A stretch of 64,000 bases of DNA from GCA-2709075 sp038146865 (GCA_038146865.1 JAYQSL010000007.1:310001-374000); one strand, 5' to 3'; counted from the stretch's first letter, positions 35,257 through 44,388 are shown. Numbers and translations: made by a program. Notes: a model not told the origin generated them from the letters alone.

Positions 35257-36134
35257 GCAAATTCACCTTGTGCTCGGTCACGGGCATCTCGAATTGCCCG
35301 CGCCGCTAAAATAGTGCTCACACGGCGCCTATATTCGGCACTCGCATGCACATCTGATTGTGGTTCTAATAAAGCTGGGATCAAAGAGATCGCAGTGTCG
35401 ATTTCGCCGTCATCAACAACCTTCCCAGTGAGTGCTGTTTCGACCTCATTAAGACGCAGAGGACACGGGGTGGCACCTCCTACCGCTAAGTGGACGCGCT
35501 CACACCTACCGCTACTATCAATGGCAATTTGGGCGGCTGCCGCGGCCAGGGCGTAATCACTGTCTCTGATGCTCGTTTCATGAAAACCAAAACCGATATG
35601 CTCATCCTCCCAAATTGGGAACTCGACTTCCGTAAGGCACTCCCCGACTTTTAAACTAGTCACCATGGCTGAGTCGAAGAACTGGCTCGCGGGAATGGAC
35701 CGCGTTCCGTTTGTGCTTTTTGCAGTCATTTTGGCATCAAGCAGCTGCGCAATTAGACAGATCTCGGCGGAGGGATCAGCTGCAACTAAACTGCCGCCAA
35801 TGGTGCCCCGATTGCGGGTTTGGGTATGACCAACGTGTCCAAGGGCTTCTGACAAGATCGGTAAATTTTCACGGATCTCAATCGAGCCTAGGACATCTGC
35901 CTGCCTTGTTCCGGCTTTTACCCGTGCCACTTTTTCTGCAATTTCTATTCCTCGGAGCTCTTCGATGTCATTGATATCGACTAATGTCTGAGGTCGAGCC
36001 ATGCGCATAGCCATAAGAGGGATTAACGTTTGGCCCCCAGCAATAATCTGTGCCTCACCATCTCCCTGATTAAGAGCTAAACAAACCTCATCAATAGACT
36101 TGGCTCGGATATAATCAAACGAAGCTGCTTTCAT
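35253..36134 (-). CDS. Molybdenum hydroxylase FAD-binding subunit
   Basis: 293 aa CoxM-like flavoprotein subunit. The FAD-binding loops are AGGQTLIPLM near 32-41 and TIGGSLVAADPSAE near 111-124, and a C-terminal CO-dehydrogenase flavoprotein domain follows from about 175. It passes electrons from the iron-sulfur subunit to a quinone or other acceptor. It is the first gene of the five-gene operon coxM-coxS-coxL-like, enoyl-CoA hydratase and ACMSD-like, and diverges from the ubiD-like gene. Confidence 0.93.
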   Translation of the reverse strand: MKAASFDYIRAKSIDEVCLALNQGDGEAQIIAGGQTLIPLMAMRMARPQTLVDINDIEELRGIEIAEKVARVKAGTRQADVLGSIEIRENLPILSEALGHVGHTQTRNRGTIGGSLVAADPSAEICLIAQLLDAKMTAKSTNGTRSIPASQFFDSAMVTSLKVGECLTEVEFPIWEDEHIGFGFHETSIRDSDYALAAAAAQIAIDSSGRCERVHLAVGGATPCPLRLNEVETALTGKVVDDGEIDTAISLIPALLEPQSDVHASAEYRRRVSTILAARAIRDARDRAQGEFA

Positions 36135-36204
36135 TACCTTCTTTGCGAGTGGATTAGGATTAACATGGTATTACACGTCCGGACCCTATGAAGGGGGGTG
36201 GGGG

Positions 36205-36232
36205 TTGTCAATACAGACCTCTGTGACATAAC
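36205..36232 (+). promoter_or_regulatory. Candidate promoter with embedded operator for the ubiD-like gene
   Basis: TTGTCA (36205-36210) and CATAAC (36227-36232) are spaced 16 bases apart and resemble a sigma-70 promoter pointing at the UbiD-family gene. A perfect inverted repeat ACAGA-CC-TCTGT (36213-36224) lies between them, where a repressor could bind. The boxes match the consensus only partly, so this is tentative. The same gap must also hold the promoter of the molybdenum hydroxylase operon. Confidence 0.3.
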
Positions 36233-36263
36233 TCCACACCGATAAATGCAACATGAGATAAAT

Positions 36264-37922
36264 ATGATGAGTGAATCCAAACGTGCTTATCCTGACCTTC
36301 ACGAGCACATTGAAGCCCTGGAAAAGGCCGGTCTATTGGTAACTGTGGATGACCCAGTGGATAAGGACTCAGAGATGCATACTCTCGTGAGATGGCAATT
36401 TGTTGGGGGCTTGAAGGAGTCTGAGCGCAAAGCATTTTTATTCCGAAATATACAAAATGCGAAGGGAAGGTCTTACGAACTCCCGATTGTCGTGGGGGCC
36501 CTTGCCGCTAATCAAGATATATACAGCGTTGGCATGGGTGTGCCGGTGGAGGAGATAGGCAGGAAATGGGAGCAAGCAATTGCTAATCCGATACCGCCAT
36601 CCGAAGTCTCGGAGGCGCCTTGTCACGAGGTAATCATCGAAGGGGAAGATTTAATTGGCGAAGGAAACGGGTTGGACTCCTTGCCGATCCCTGTTTCAAC
36701 CCCAGGTTTTGACAACGCTCCAACTCTGACCTCAACAAACGTCGTGACCAAGGATCCCGAGACTGGTATTCAAAATATGGGCACTTATCGCGCAGGTTTG
36801 AAAGCTGCCGATCGTCTTGTAGTCCGAATGGCAACAAGAGTGGGAGGTGCTGGTGGTTACCAGCACTACAAAAAACATCGGGAGAGGGGTGATAAGGAAA
36901 TGCCTGTCGCGATTGTACTGGGGTGTCCCCCGTGTGTTGCTTTTATGGGGCCTCAGAAATTACCACTTGATATGGACGAAATGGCGATCGCCGGTGGTTT
37001 GGCCGGTGCCTCCGTTAATATTGTGAAGGCCAGAACCGTCGATTTGATGGTTCCAGCCGAGGCAGAACTTGTTATCGAAGGCCTGGTTGACACTGAGATG
37101 GTGGAGCCAGAGGGCCCATTTGGTGAGAGCCATGGCCACGTAGCTCTTGAGGAGTTCAATATGCCAATGCGCATAACGGCGATCACTAGGCGTAAAAATG
37201 CGATTTTGACGTCTTACATCAGTCAAGCGGCTCCCTCAGAGTCGAGCGTGATAAAAAGAGTGGCATATGAACCTCTATTTCTCACGCATCTCAGAGATGC
37301 ACTGGGGGTCAAAGGCGTCAAAAAAGTCTCTCTCCACGAGCCTCTTACCGGACTTTTGCGCGTAACGATTATAACCGTTGAACGAGATACCCCTAAAACT
37401 GAAATTTGGCGTGCCCTCTATGGAGCCGCTTTTTTTAAGGGTGACTGCAGTAAAATTTGCATTGCAGTAAATGAGGATATTGATCCAGATAATGCGGACG
37501 CCATGCTTTGGGCGATGGCCTATCGCATGAATCCTACTGAGGATGTGCAAACGTTGGCACATCGGGGCCAGGGTCATGGGCCCAAGCGCGAGCATGCGGG
37601 AGAGGAAGATTCCACACTCCTAATGGATGCGACGATGAAAAGCCCAATGCCGCCGGTAGCTTTGCCTACACAAGAATATATGGAAAAGGGTCTGGCTCTC
37701 TGGAATAAATTGGGCCTCCCGACTGTTAAGCCGATGCCGCCATGGTTTGGCTATTCATTGGGTGATTGGAATGATGTTTGGCATCAAGGGGCAAAACGTG
37801 CGGCGGAGGGAGATTACTTGGAAAATGGTCAAAGGACTTTGCAGCGCCAACAAAAAGGGCTTGTGCCCGAAACCTCGGTGCGTGACACCGAAGACGGATG
37901 GTCTGATTTAGATCATTGGTAG
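36264..37922 (+). CDS. UbiD family decarboxylase
   Basis: 552 aa prenylated-FMN-dependent (de)carboxylase of the UbiD family. The N-terminal domain runs to about 130, followed by the NMGTYRAGLKAADRLVVR prFMN/substrate segment, GCPPCVAFMGPQKLP, and the catalytic Glu cluster in EMVEPEGPFGESHGH near 285-300. Such enzymes decarboxylate aromatic or acrylic acids or act reversibly on ring carboxylates. The ATG at 36264 (ATG at 36267 also possible) is preferred to 36246, though ribosome sites are weak. No ubiX homologue is visible in the window. Divergence from the molybdenum hydroxylase operon suggests a joint pathway. Confidence 0.9.
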   Translation: MMSESKRAYPDLHEHIEALEKAGLLVTVDDPVDKDSEMHTLVRWQFVGGLKESERKAFLFRNIQNAKGRSYELPIVVGALAANQDIYSVGMGVPVEEIGRKWEQAIANPIPPSEVSEAPCHEVIIEGEDLIGEGNGLDSLPIPVSTPGFDNAPTLTSTNVVTKDPETGIQNMGTYRAGLKAADRLVVRMATRVGGAGGYQHYKKHRERGDKEMPVAIVLGCPPCVAFMGPQKLPLDMDEMAIAGGLAGASVNIVKARTVDLMVPAEAELVIEGLVDTEMVEPEGPFGESHGHVALEEFNMPMRITAITRRKNAILTSYISQAAPSESSVIKRVAYEPLFLTHLRDALGVKGVKKVSLHEPLTGLLRVTIITVERDTPKTEIWRALYGAAFFKGDCSKICIAVNEDIDPDNADAMLWAMAYRMNPTEDVQTLAHRGQGHGPKREHAGEEDSTLLMDATMKSPMPPVALPTQEYMEKGLALWNKLGLPTVKPMPPWFGYSLGDWNDVWHQGAKRAAEGDYLENGQRTLQRQQKGLVPETSVRDTEDGWSDLDHW

Positions 37923-38106
37923 TTTTTGATTTAAAAATTTACTTGAAGGATTGAATGCTCTCGGGCAGTATCCGCGGACTTTTATTCGGGGTGGGGCAAA
38001 ACTTCTAAGCATATGGAGTATTTGACTCAGATCGTGATACTGCTAACGTGCGCGACGAGCCGATTACAAAGGTGGAAGTTTAGTTTTAGGGAATAGGGAG
38101 AACATC

Positions 38107-39144
38107 ATGAAAGTTTATAAGGCAACCCTTGGTTTGGTTGCGGCTGCGGCCACACTCGGTGTGACTCAGGGCGCACTCCAAGCAAAGGATTTAACAATGG
38201 TTACGGCGCTCCAAAGGACCAATGTTTTGGCCCGAAGCGCGATCGAAGTTTTTATTCCGGCAATGAACAAAGCAGGAAAAGGTCAACTTAAAATTAATTA
38301 TGTTGGCGGCCAGGAAGTTGTGCCACCAAGAAAAGCGGCAGCAGCTCTAAAGCGTGGACAGTTCAATATTCTTTCTGCACCAACCGCCTACTACATCGGA
38401 ACGGTTCCCGAAGGCTATGCATTGTTGGCTGCAAACCAAGGGCCGAAGATTCTTAGGAAAAATGGTGCTTGGGAACTTCTCCAAAAGATTTACATGGAAA
38501 AAGCAGGAGCCCACTTGCTTGCTTGGGGAGAAAATATGACCTCCTATTACATGTATCTGACCAAGCAGCCCCCATTGGACGCAAATGGAGTTCCAAATCT
38601 GAAGGGCTTCAAGATGCGTGCGACTGGTACCTACAGGCCTCTGTTCAGAGCGCTTGGTGCGACAACCGTCAATATTAAGTCATCGGAAATTTTCACAGCG
38701 GTCCAGAGAGGAACTGTCGATGGTTTCGGCTTCACAGACGTCTCGGCAGTGGCGCTGGGCTTCCACAACATTGTGAAGTATCGGGTATTCCCAAACTTCT
38801 ATCAGACAAACCAGGTTATTACTGTTAACCCGGCAGTCTGGAATAGCCTGACACAAAAACAGAAAGATATAATGAACAAAGTTGCGATCGAGTATGAAAC
38901 AACCTCGGTCAAGTTCATCGAAAAAGAGCGCTTGGCGGAAGAAAAGATAATCGCCAAATCTCCAATGAAGACAATAAAGCTTGGTAAAGGAGCAGCAAAA
39001 TATCTCTCCATTGCTCATGGCGAAATCTGGAAGGAACTCAAAAAACGTTCCAAGTATTCCGATCAGCTTGCTAAGCTTATGTACATTGAAGGTAAAGCCA
39101 ATCGTCAGGTTGATACAGGCCGAACTTTGGACGAAAAGCGATAA
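38107..39144 (+). CDS. dctP: TRAP transporter substrate-binding protein DctP (system 1)
   Basis: 345 aa periplasmic binding protein of the TRAP DctP family with a signal peptide (about 1-26, cleavage after Leu-Gln-Ala). Core motifs are NLKGFKMRATGTYRPLFRALGAT, with the conserved arginine that binds the carboxylate near 177, and VQRGTVDGFGFTDVS. It captures an organic acid for the membrane subunits encoded after it. GGGAGA precedes the ATG. A strong terminator follows, separating it from dctQ. The ligand is not predictable. Confidence 0.92.
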   Translation: MKVYKATLGLVAAAATLGVTQGALQAKDLTMVTALQRTNVLARSAIEVFIPAMNKAGKGQLKINYVGGQEVVPPRKAAAALKRGQFNILSAPTAYYIGTVPEGYALLAANQGPKILRKNGAWELLQKIYMEKAGAHLLAWGENMTSYYMYLTKQPPLDANGVPNLKGFKMRATGTYRPLFRALGATTVNIKSSEIFTAVQRGTVDGFGFTDVSAVALGFHNIVKYRVFPNFYQTNQVITVNPAVWNSLTQKQKDIMNKVAIEYETTSVKFIEKERLAEEKIIAKSPMKTIKLGKGAAKYLSIAHGEIWKELKKRSKYSDQLAKLMYIEGKANRQVDTGRTLDEKR

Positions 39145-39165
39145 ACAAAACACCTGTTTTGGAAG

Positions 39166-39198
39166 AACGGCGCCGATAACCTCGGCGCCGTTTTTTTT
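39166..39198 (+). terminator. Strong rho-independent terminator between dctP and dctQ
   Basis: AACGGCGCCGA (39166-39176) pairs perfectly with TCGGCGCCGTT (39182-39192) across a five-base loop, followed by a run of eight T. It lies 22 bases after the dctP stop and before dctQM, so most transcripts would end after the binding protein. Confidence 0.92.
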
Positions 39199-39316
39199 AC
39201 ATCTTTTTCTTCCAAATGTGGATTTGATTGTTTGACAATAAATTCAACACTAGCCAGTATGCGCCCAAACAACCCTCATCTGGGTCCAATAAAAAGCGGG
39301 GAGGAGATCTAGCAGT

Positions 39317-39832
39317 ATGAAATCATTCGACTCGGCACTAGGGAAACTTTCAACATGGATGATGTGGGTGTCGGCTGCGATCATCCCCTGCATGTTCACC
39401 GGAATTACGGTGGATGTGTCAATCAGGCTATCTGGAAATAATCCGCCCCTATTTACCTCAACGCTAGTTGAATATGCCCTTTTGTATATGACAATGTTGG
39501 CCGCACCTTGGTTAGTTAGGGAGCGAGGTCATGTGGTTATTGAGGCTCTGGTAACAGCTCTGCCTGCTTCTGTGAGACAACCTCTTGCCAAATGCGTTTA
39601 CCTCTTGTGTGCTTGTATGGCCTTTCTTTCCGCCTATCTTTGTTGGGGTATTTTTGTTGATTACTGGGTTGGCGGTGAGCTTGATGTGAGGGGTGTCGAC
39701 ATGCCCTATTGGTCACAATTTTTGCCGTTGCCGGTATGTTTCGCATTGGTGGGCTTGGAGTTCTGCATGTATCTTGCGGGTTTGCGATCCTACTACTCTT
39801 ATGACTTGGGCGAAGTAAAGGACGGGGTCTAA
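39317..39832 (+). CDS. dctQ: TRAP transporter small permease DctQ (system 1)
   Basis: 171 aa membrane protein with four hydrophobic helices in the DctQ layout. Conserved features are LVEYALLYMTMLAAPWLVRERGHVVIEALVTALP, split over residues 49-82, and a C-terminal LPLPVCFALVGLEF helix. It couples DctP and DctM in sodium-driven acid uptake. GGGGAGGAG precedes its ATG by 9 bases. A weak TTGACA-like element lies at 39232-39237 and may give independent transcription past the terminator. It is a paralogue of the DctQ at 49041. Confidence 0.88.
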   Translation: MKSFDSALGKLSTWMMWVSAAIIPCMFTGITVDVSIRLSGNNPPLFTSTLVEYALLYMTMLAAPWLVRERGHVVIEALVTALPASVRQPLAKCVYLLCACMAFLSAYLCWGIFVDYWVGGELDVRGVDMPYWSQFLPLPVCFALVGLEFCMYLAGLRSYYSYDLGEVKDGV

Positions 39833-39834
39833 CG

Positions 39835-41151
39835 ATGGGTATGGAGTGGTATGAGGCGGGAGGCCTTCTCCTTGGTTGCATTATCACCGGTATGGCTCTC
39901 GGCATACCCGTGGCCTTCACATTTATGGCAACAAATATTGTCGGGATCTTCGTTTTCTCCGGAGGCTGGCCAGTTCTGCCTCAAATCGCTGACAATGCGA
40001 CCAACTTAATAACAACCTTTACCCTATCACCTATCCCTATGTTCATTCTCATGGGGTCAATGTTCTTTCATACAGGCCTCGCTATTAAAGTCTTTGATGC
40101 ATTGGATACATTGCTTGGGAAGATCCCAGGGCGCTTATGTTTTCTAACCGTCATCGGGGGGTCGCTGTTCTCGACGCTAACGGGCTCAACTATGGCCAAT
40201 ACCGCGATGCTGGGTTCGCTGCTGGTCCCGGAGATGACGAGGCGGGGTTACAGCAAAAAAATGTCTATGGGTCCGATCCTTGGCACCGGTGGATTAGCCA
40301 TGATTATTCCGCCATCATCACTGGGTGTGCTGCTGGCGAGTATCGCGAATGTGGATGTTGGACGTCTTTTGATCGCAGGATTGTTGCCAGGTTTTCTTTT
40401 AGCCACCCTTTACGCGGGAATGATTTCTTTCCAACTTTGGCGTAATCCGGAGTCAGCTCCGTCTTACGATGTAGAGCCAACCACGTGGGGACAAAAGTTC
40501 TATCAAATTGGCGTCAATATTTTGCCGATGGGTTTCGTAGTATTCCTTGTGATCGGATTTATTGTTCTTGGATGGGCAACGCCCTCTGAATCAGCCTCGT
40601 TCGGTGTTGTCGGCGTGTTCATCCTGGCTGCTGTCCGCCGCATGCTAAGCTTTGAGAATATTGCGAAGTCTCTTGAGGGCACCATCAGGGTTGCCGCAAT
40701 GGTGTTCTTTATTCTTATGAATTCGACGGTTTTCAGCCAATTGTTATCAATATCAGGTGCTGGCAGAGGCCTAGTGGCTTGGGCGACAAGCTTTGAAGTG
40801 GCGCCTCTGGTCATATTGACGGCAATGTTCCTTGTATTGATTCTGCTTGGAATGTTTATGGATCAAGTGTCTATGATGCTGATCACAGTGCCAATTTTTT
40901 ATCCGTTAGCCGCGGCATTGGGCTACGATTTAATTTGGTTTTCACTGATTGTCCTGATGGCATTAGAGATGAGCGCGACAACACCGCCTTTCGGTTTGCT
41001 GTTATTTATCATGTTGGGAATGGTCAGAGGAACAACGTTGTTTGAAGTGGCAGCGGCAGCCATTCCCTTCCTGTTCTGTGACCTGATCCTGATCATTATT
41101 CTTGTCATTGCGCCCGGTTTGGCTCTTTATTTGCCTAGTCTTATGGGGTGA
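39835..41151 (+). CDS. dctM: TRAP transporter large permease DctM (system 1)
   Basis: 438 aa integral membrane protein of the DctM/ion-transporter superfamily with about 12 hydrophobic helices. Motifs include GSMFFHTGLAIKVFDALD, STLTGSTMANTAMLGS, GPILGTGGLAMIIPPS and a C-terminal TTPPFGLLLF. It is the channel-forming, sodium-coupled subunit. It starts 2 bases after dctQ. It is strikingly similar to the DctM at 49553, suggesting duplication within the locus. Confidence 0.93.
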   Translation: MGMEWYEAGGLLLGCIITGMALGIPVAFTFMATNIVGIFVFSGGWPVLPQIADNATNLITTFTLSPIPMFILMGSMFFHTGLAIKVFDALDTLLGKIPGRLCFLTVIGGSLFSTLTGSTMANTAMLGSLLVPEMTRRGYSKKMSMGPILGTGGLAMIIPPSSLGVLLASIANVDVGRLLIAGLLPGFLLATLYAGMISFQLWRNPESAPSYDVEPTTWGQKFYQIGVNILPMGFVVFLVIGFIVLGWATPSESASFGVVGVFILAAVRRMLSFENIAKSLEGTIRVAAMVFFILMNSTVFSQLLSISGAGRGLVAWATSFEVAPLVILTAMFLVLILLGMFMDQVSMMLITVPIFYPLAAALGYDLIWFSLIVLMALEMSATTPPFGLLLFIMLGMVRGTTLFEVAAAAIPFLFCDLILIIILVIAPGLALYLPSLMG

Positions 41152-41171
41152 CCAAGTTTTAATAAAATTAT

Positions 41172-41200
41172 AAGCCCGGCCTTGAGCCGGGCTTTTCGTT
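41172..41200 (+). terminator. Rho-independent terminator after TRAP system 1
   Basis: AAGCCCGGC (41172-41180) pairs with GCCGGGCTT (41186-41194) over a five-base loop, then TTCGTTT. It closes the dctQM transcript ahead of the enoyl-CoA hydratase gene. Confidence 0.9.
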
Positions 41201-41251
41201 TCCAGAACCCACTGATAACTTTATAAAAAAGAGAACCTAGGGAGCAATGTA

Positions 41252-42172
41252 ATGTCAGAGTATAAATTCAATAACATCAAGATTGAAAAGGGACAGGGTA
41301 TTGGTTGGTTGATTTTAAATCGGCCTGAGAAACGAAACGCGATGAGCCCTGAGCTGCATATGGAGTGTGCGGATGCCTTAGATCTCTTGGCCGATGATGA
41401 TGACGTCAAGGTGCTCGTATTAACAGGTTCTGGAAAGGCTTTCAGCGCTGGTCAGGACCTTGCGCTTTATTTTAGAGCAAACCAAGATAATCCTAAGACC
41501 CGCGCCAAGGCTCGCGCCGCATCAAGTTCTTGGCGTTGGCATAAGCTTGTGAATTTTCCCAAGCCTACGATTGCAGCGGTGAATGGGTTTTGTTTTGGCG
41601 GTGCATTTACGCAGCTTTGCGCCTGTGATTTTGCGATTTCAGCAAATAACGCAACTTTTGGTTTGTCCGAGGTAAATTGGGGAATTATCCCTGGCGGCAT
41701 TGTCAGCTGGAATGTTGCTGATGTTCTCTCCTATCGAGACGCCCTTTATTATGCGGTTACAGGTGATCCTTTTGACGGAAAGACCGCTGAGAAAATACGC
41801 CTAGTCAATTATTCTGTCCCAGCGAACAAGCTTCGCTCTGAAACAATAAAGTTAGCCAAAAAGTTAATGACTAAAAGCCCGAATGCTATGCGTTACACAA
41901 AGGAAGCAATTCGGAGTGTACGTCGGATGAATGAGCCTGAGGCTGCAGATTACCTCAACGCGAAAAGCATCGCTTGTAAAGCAACTGACCCTATTCCCGG
42001 TCGTGATGAGGGTATGAGACAGTTCTTAGACGAAAAAAGCTATCGCCCAGGGTTGGGTCAATTAGATCTTAAGAAGGCGGCTGCGAGAGGTAAGGGCGCG
42101 TCTGGTCAAAAGACATCCGCCGGTAAAAAAGCAGCGGCAAAAAAAGCAAAAAAGACCGCTCGAAAGCGCTAA
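41252..42172 (+). CDS. Enoyl-CoA hydratase with a lysine-rich C-terminal tail
   Basis: 306 aa crotonase-fold protein. The oxyanion-hole segments are GSGKAFSAGQDLALYF and NGFCFGGAFTQLCACDFAI, and a substrate-pocket region FGLSEVNWGIIPGG follows. The wording resembles p-hydroxycinnamoyl-CoA hydratase/lyase (vanillin synthase)-type enzymes, although that call needs alignment. Residues about 273-306 form an extra tail of 34 residues with 14 Lys/Arg plus Ala, Gly and Ser, resembling bacterial histone-H1-like domains. Normal relatives end near 260-275. It has its own leader after the terminator. Confidence 0.85.
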   Translation: MSEYKFNNIKIEKGQGIGWLILNRPEKRNAMSPELHMECADALDLLADDDDVKVLVLTGSGKAFSAGQDLALYFRANQDNPKTRAKARAASSSWRWHKLVNFPKPTIAAVNGFCFGGAFTQLCACDFAISANNATFGLSEVNWGIIPGGIVSWNVADVLSYRDALYYAVTGDPFDGKTAEKIRLVNYSVPANKLRSETIKLAKKLMTKSPNAMRYTKEAIRSVRRMNEPEAADYLNAKSIACKATDPIPGRDEGMRQFLDEKSYRPGLGQLDLKKAAARGKGASGQKTSAGKKAAAKKAKKTARKR

Positions 42173-42239
42173 GGCGAGTGAGCAGTGGACGATAAATTCG
42201 GCCGTTGTTGGTTTGATTAGGTCAAATGGGTGAGGGGTG

Positions 42240-43039
42240 ATGGCGATAGAACTTTATCATAATGGTATGTCAACTTGCTCTCAAAAGGTGAGGCTCACCT
42301 TGGCTGAAAAAGGTCAAGATTTTTACTCCCATCACTTTAATTTGCGCGCCCGTGATCAGCATAAACCAGAGTATCTTGAGTTAAACCCAAATGGGGTTGT
42401 CCCCACCATTATTCATAATGGAAAAATTATTTATGAGTCAGCTGTCATCGATGAATATCTTGATGATGTGTTTCCCGATCCGGCTCTCAGATCTAAAGAT
42501 CCATTTGAACGCTCATTATGAGGAGATGGGTGAAGCAGCTAGATGAAGGGCTTCATGCTGCAAGCGCAACCATTAGCGCCTGCATTGCTTTCAGATATCA
42601 ATTTATGGAAGGCAAAACTTCTGAAGAACTTCAAAAGACCCTCGATGGGTACGTAAATCCGGAAAAAAGACGGAGGATGACCGAGAACGTGCTGGAAGGC
42701 GTAGAGTCGACCTTTTTTAAACCAGCAATCGCTCGCATCGTGAAGATGCTGGACGATATGGAAGCCGATTTACACCAATATCCTTGGATTGCGGGGGCGT
42801 CATACTCCCTGGCCGATATTGCTTTAACGCCCTATGTCACCAGAGTTGTGCATTTAAAACAAGATTGGCTTTTTGACACTCGCCCAAAAGTTGCGGCGTG
42901 GTTTGAGAAAATATGCGCTCGTCCCAACTACCAGATAGCTATGCGCCAATGGTTTATCGATGATTTCATTACATTGATGGCTTCGAAGGGAGAGGAAAAT
43001 AAACCGGGGGTCAAGAAAGTCATTCAGGAAACTGTATGA
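42240..43039 (+). pseudogene. Glutathione S-transferase gene split by a -1 frameshift
   Basis: The first frame (ATG 42240, GAGGGG ribosome site) encodes a thioredoxin-fold GST N domain: MAIELYHNGMSTCSQKVRLT, then LNPNGVVPTIIHNG and YESAVIDEYLDD, and stops at 42521 just after DPFERS. The second frame (ATG 42518-43039) continues directly with R-R-W-V-K-Q-L-D-E-G, the normal GST C-terminal helical domain with AGASYSLADIALTPY. The frames overlap as ATGA. One missing base near 42515 would join them into a GST of about 266 aa. The downstream ATG has no separate ribosome site. It may be a sequencing error or a true mutation. Confidence 0.82.
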
Positions 43040-43167
43040 AATTTAATTTTACCTTGCCGATTTCAGAAGAATTTTTTGATGCTAATAAAACGGAAACCTA
43101 GTTTACTTTATTAGAACACAGTTTAACCGGTTGAGTTCTCTTAACTGGATGAAAGGGAGAGTAATTA

Positions 43168-44367
43168 ATGAAGAAGATCCTAGTTTACGGTATTTCTGCG
43201 CTTGCGTTGTGTTTTACAGCGCCCTACGCGATGGCCGCGAAGGCGAAGAAAATAAAGATTGGGTTTGTTACCACCCTGTCTGGAGGTGCGGGAGTTATTG
43301 GTAAAGATATGCGCCAATCAGTAGAGATCGCGCTTGATCACCTCGCTAACAAAATGGGAGGTATTCCGGTTGAGGTGCTGTTTGAGGATGATCAAGTCAA
43401 ACCTGAGGTCGGTAAGCAGAAAACAGAAAAGCTTCTTAATAAAGATAAAGTCGATTTCTTGTCTGGATTTATTTGGTCACACGTTTTGTTGGCTTCGAGA
43501 AATTCAGCTGTTAAATCGGGTAAATTCTTGATTGTTTCTAACGCGGGAACTTCAAAAATAGCGGGTAGGCTCTGTCACAAAAATATTTTTTCGACCTCAT
43601 GGCAAAATGATCAGGTGCCAATGGCCCTGGGTGAGGTGTTAAATAAAAGAGGTGTAAAAAGCCTCTATATCGTTGCTCCTAATTATGCGGCGGGTCGTGA
43701 CATGGTCGCCGGTGTCGAGCGCACATTTAAGGGCAAAGTGTTGGGTAAAGACCTTACTAAATGGCCCACCCAACTAGATTTTTCAGCGGAACTTGCAAAG
43801 GCAAGGGCAGCGAATGCAGAAGGCGTATTCATATTTTATCCGGGCCGGGCAACCAATGCCTTTTTCCGTCAATATGCCCAAGCAGGTATGACTAAGACGC
43901 CGTTATATTCAGTCTTCAGCGTTGACTCTCTCAGCCTTCCCAAGCTTCAACAAGCTAAACTCCAAAATGTTCTTGGAACTTATAGCACCCAGTTTTGGTC
44001 TCCAGACTTGGATACTCCAGTTAACAAAAAGTTTGTGGCGGATTACCGAGCGAAGTTCAATGCCTATCCGTCTCACTACGGAGCGCAGAGCTATGACTCA
44101 ATAATGATGATTGCCGATGCGGTTAAAGCGGTTGGCGGAGATCTCTCGAAAATGGATGCAATGCGAGATCAGATGCGAAAAGCATCGTATCCGTCGGTCA
44201 GGGGGGACTTCTCCTATGGAAATAATCATTTTCCAGTCCAAGATTTTTATCTCAGAGAAGTTGTAAAAGACTCTACTGGGAACTGGACGACGAAGATCGT
44301 TCAAAAAGTCTATGAAAACCATCAAGATGTTTACGCGAAAAAATGTAAGATGAAAAAATCTTGGTGA
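43168..44367 (+). CDS. ABC transporter substrate-binding protein, LivK type
   Basis: 399 aa periplasmic binding protein of the branched-chain amino acid/amide (HAAT) family. The signal peptide is about residues 1-23 (cleavage after Ala-Met-Ala). The mature part starts KKIKIGFVTTLSGGAGVIGK and has FEDDQVKPEVGKQKTEKLL and the IVAPNYAAGRDMV region of type I folds. Homologues bind amino acids, urea, amides or aromatic acids; the ligand is unknown. AGGGAG precedes the ATG. It leads a complete five-gene transporter set and is followed by a strong hairpin. Confidence 0.9.
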   Translation: MKKILVYGISALALCFTAPYAMAAKAKKIKIGFVTTLSGGAGVIGKDMRQSVEIALDHLANKMGGIPVEVLFEDDQVKPEVGKQKTEKLLNKDKVDFLSGFIWSHVLLASRNSAVKSGKFLIVSNAGTSKIAGRLCHKNIFSTSWQNDQVPMALGEVLNKRGVKSLYIVAPNYAAGRDMVAGVERTFKGKVLGKDLTKWPTQLDFSAELAKARAANAEGVFIFYPGRATNAFFRQYAQAGMTKTPLYSVFSVDSLSLPKLQQAKLQNVLGTYSTQFWSPDLDTPVNKKFVADYRAKFNAYPSHYGAQSYDSIMMIADAVKAVGGDLSKMDAMRDQMRKASYPSVRGDFSYGNNHFPVQDFYLREVVKDSTGNWTTKIVQKVYENHQDVYAKKCKMKKSW

Positions 44368-44388
44368 TGCTGAATTGCTAATTTGATC

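Noticed and set aside
32393..36134. Aerobic carbon monoxide dehydrogenase (coxMSL)
   Set aside because: Gene order and folds match, but the form I active-site C-S-F-R loop was not found in the large subunit and no coxDEFG accessory genes are present.
42505..42525. Programmed -1 ribosomal frameshift in the GST gene
   Set aside because: There is no slippery heptamer of the X-XXY-YYZ type and no clear downstream structure; a lost base is simpler.
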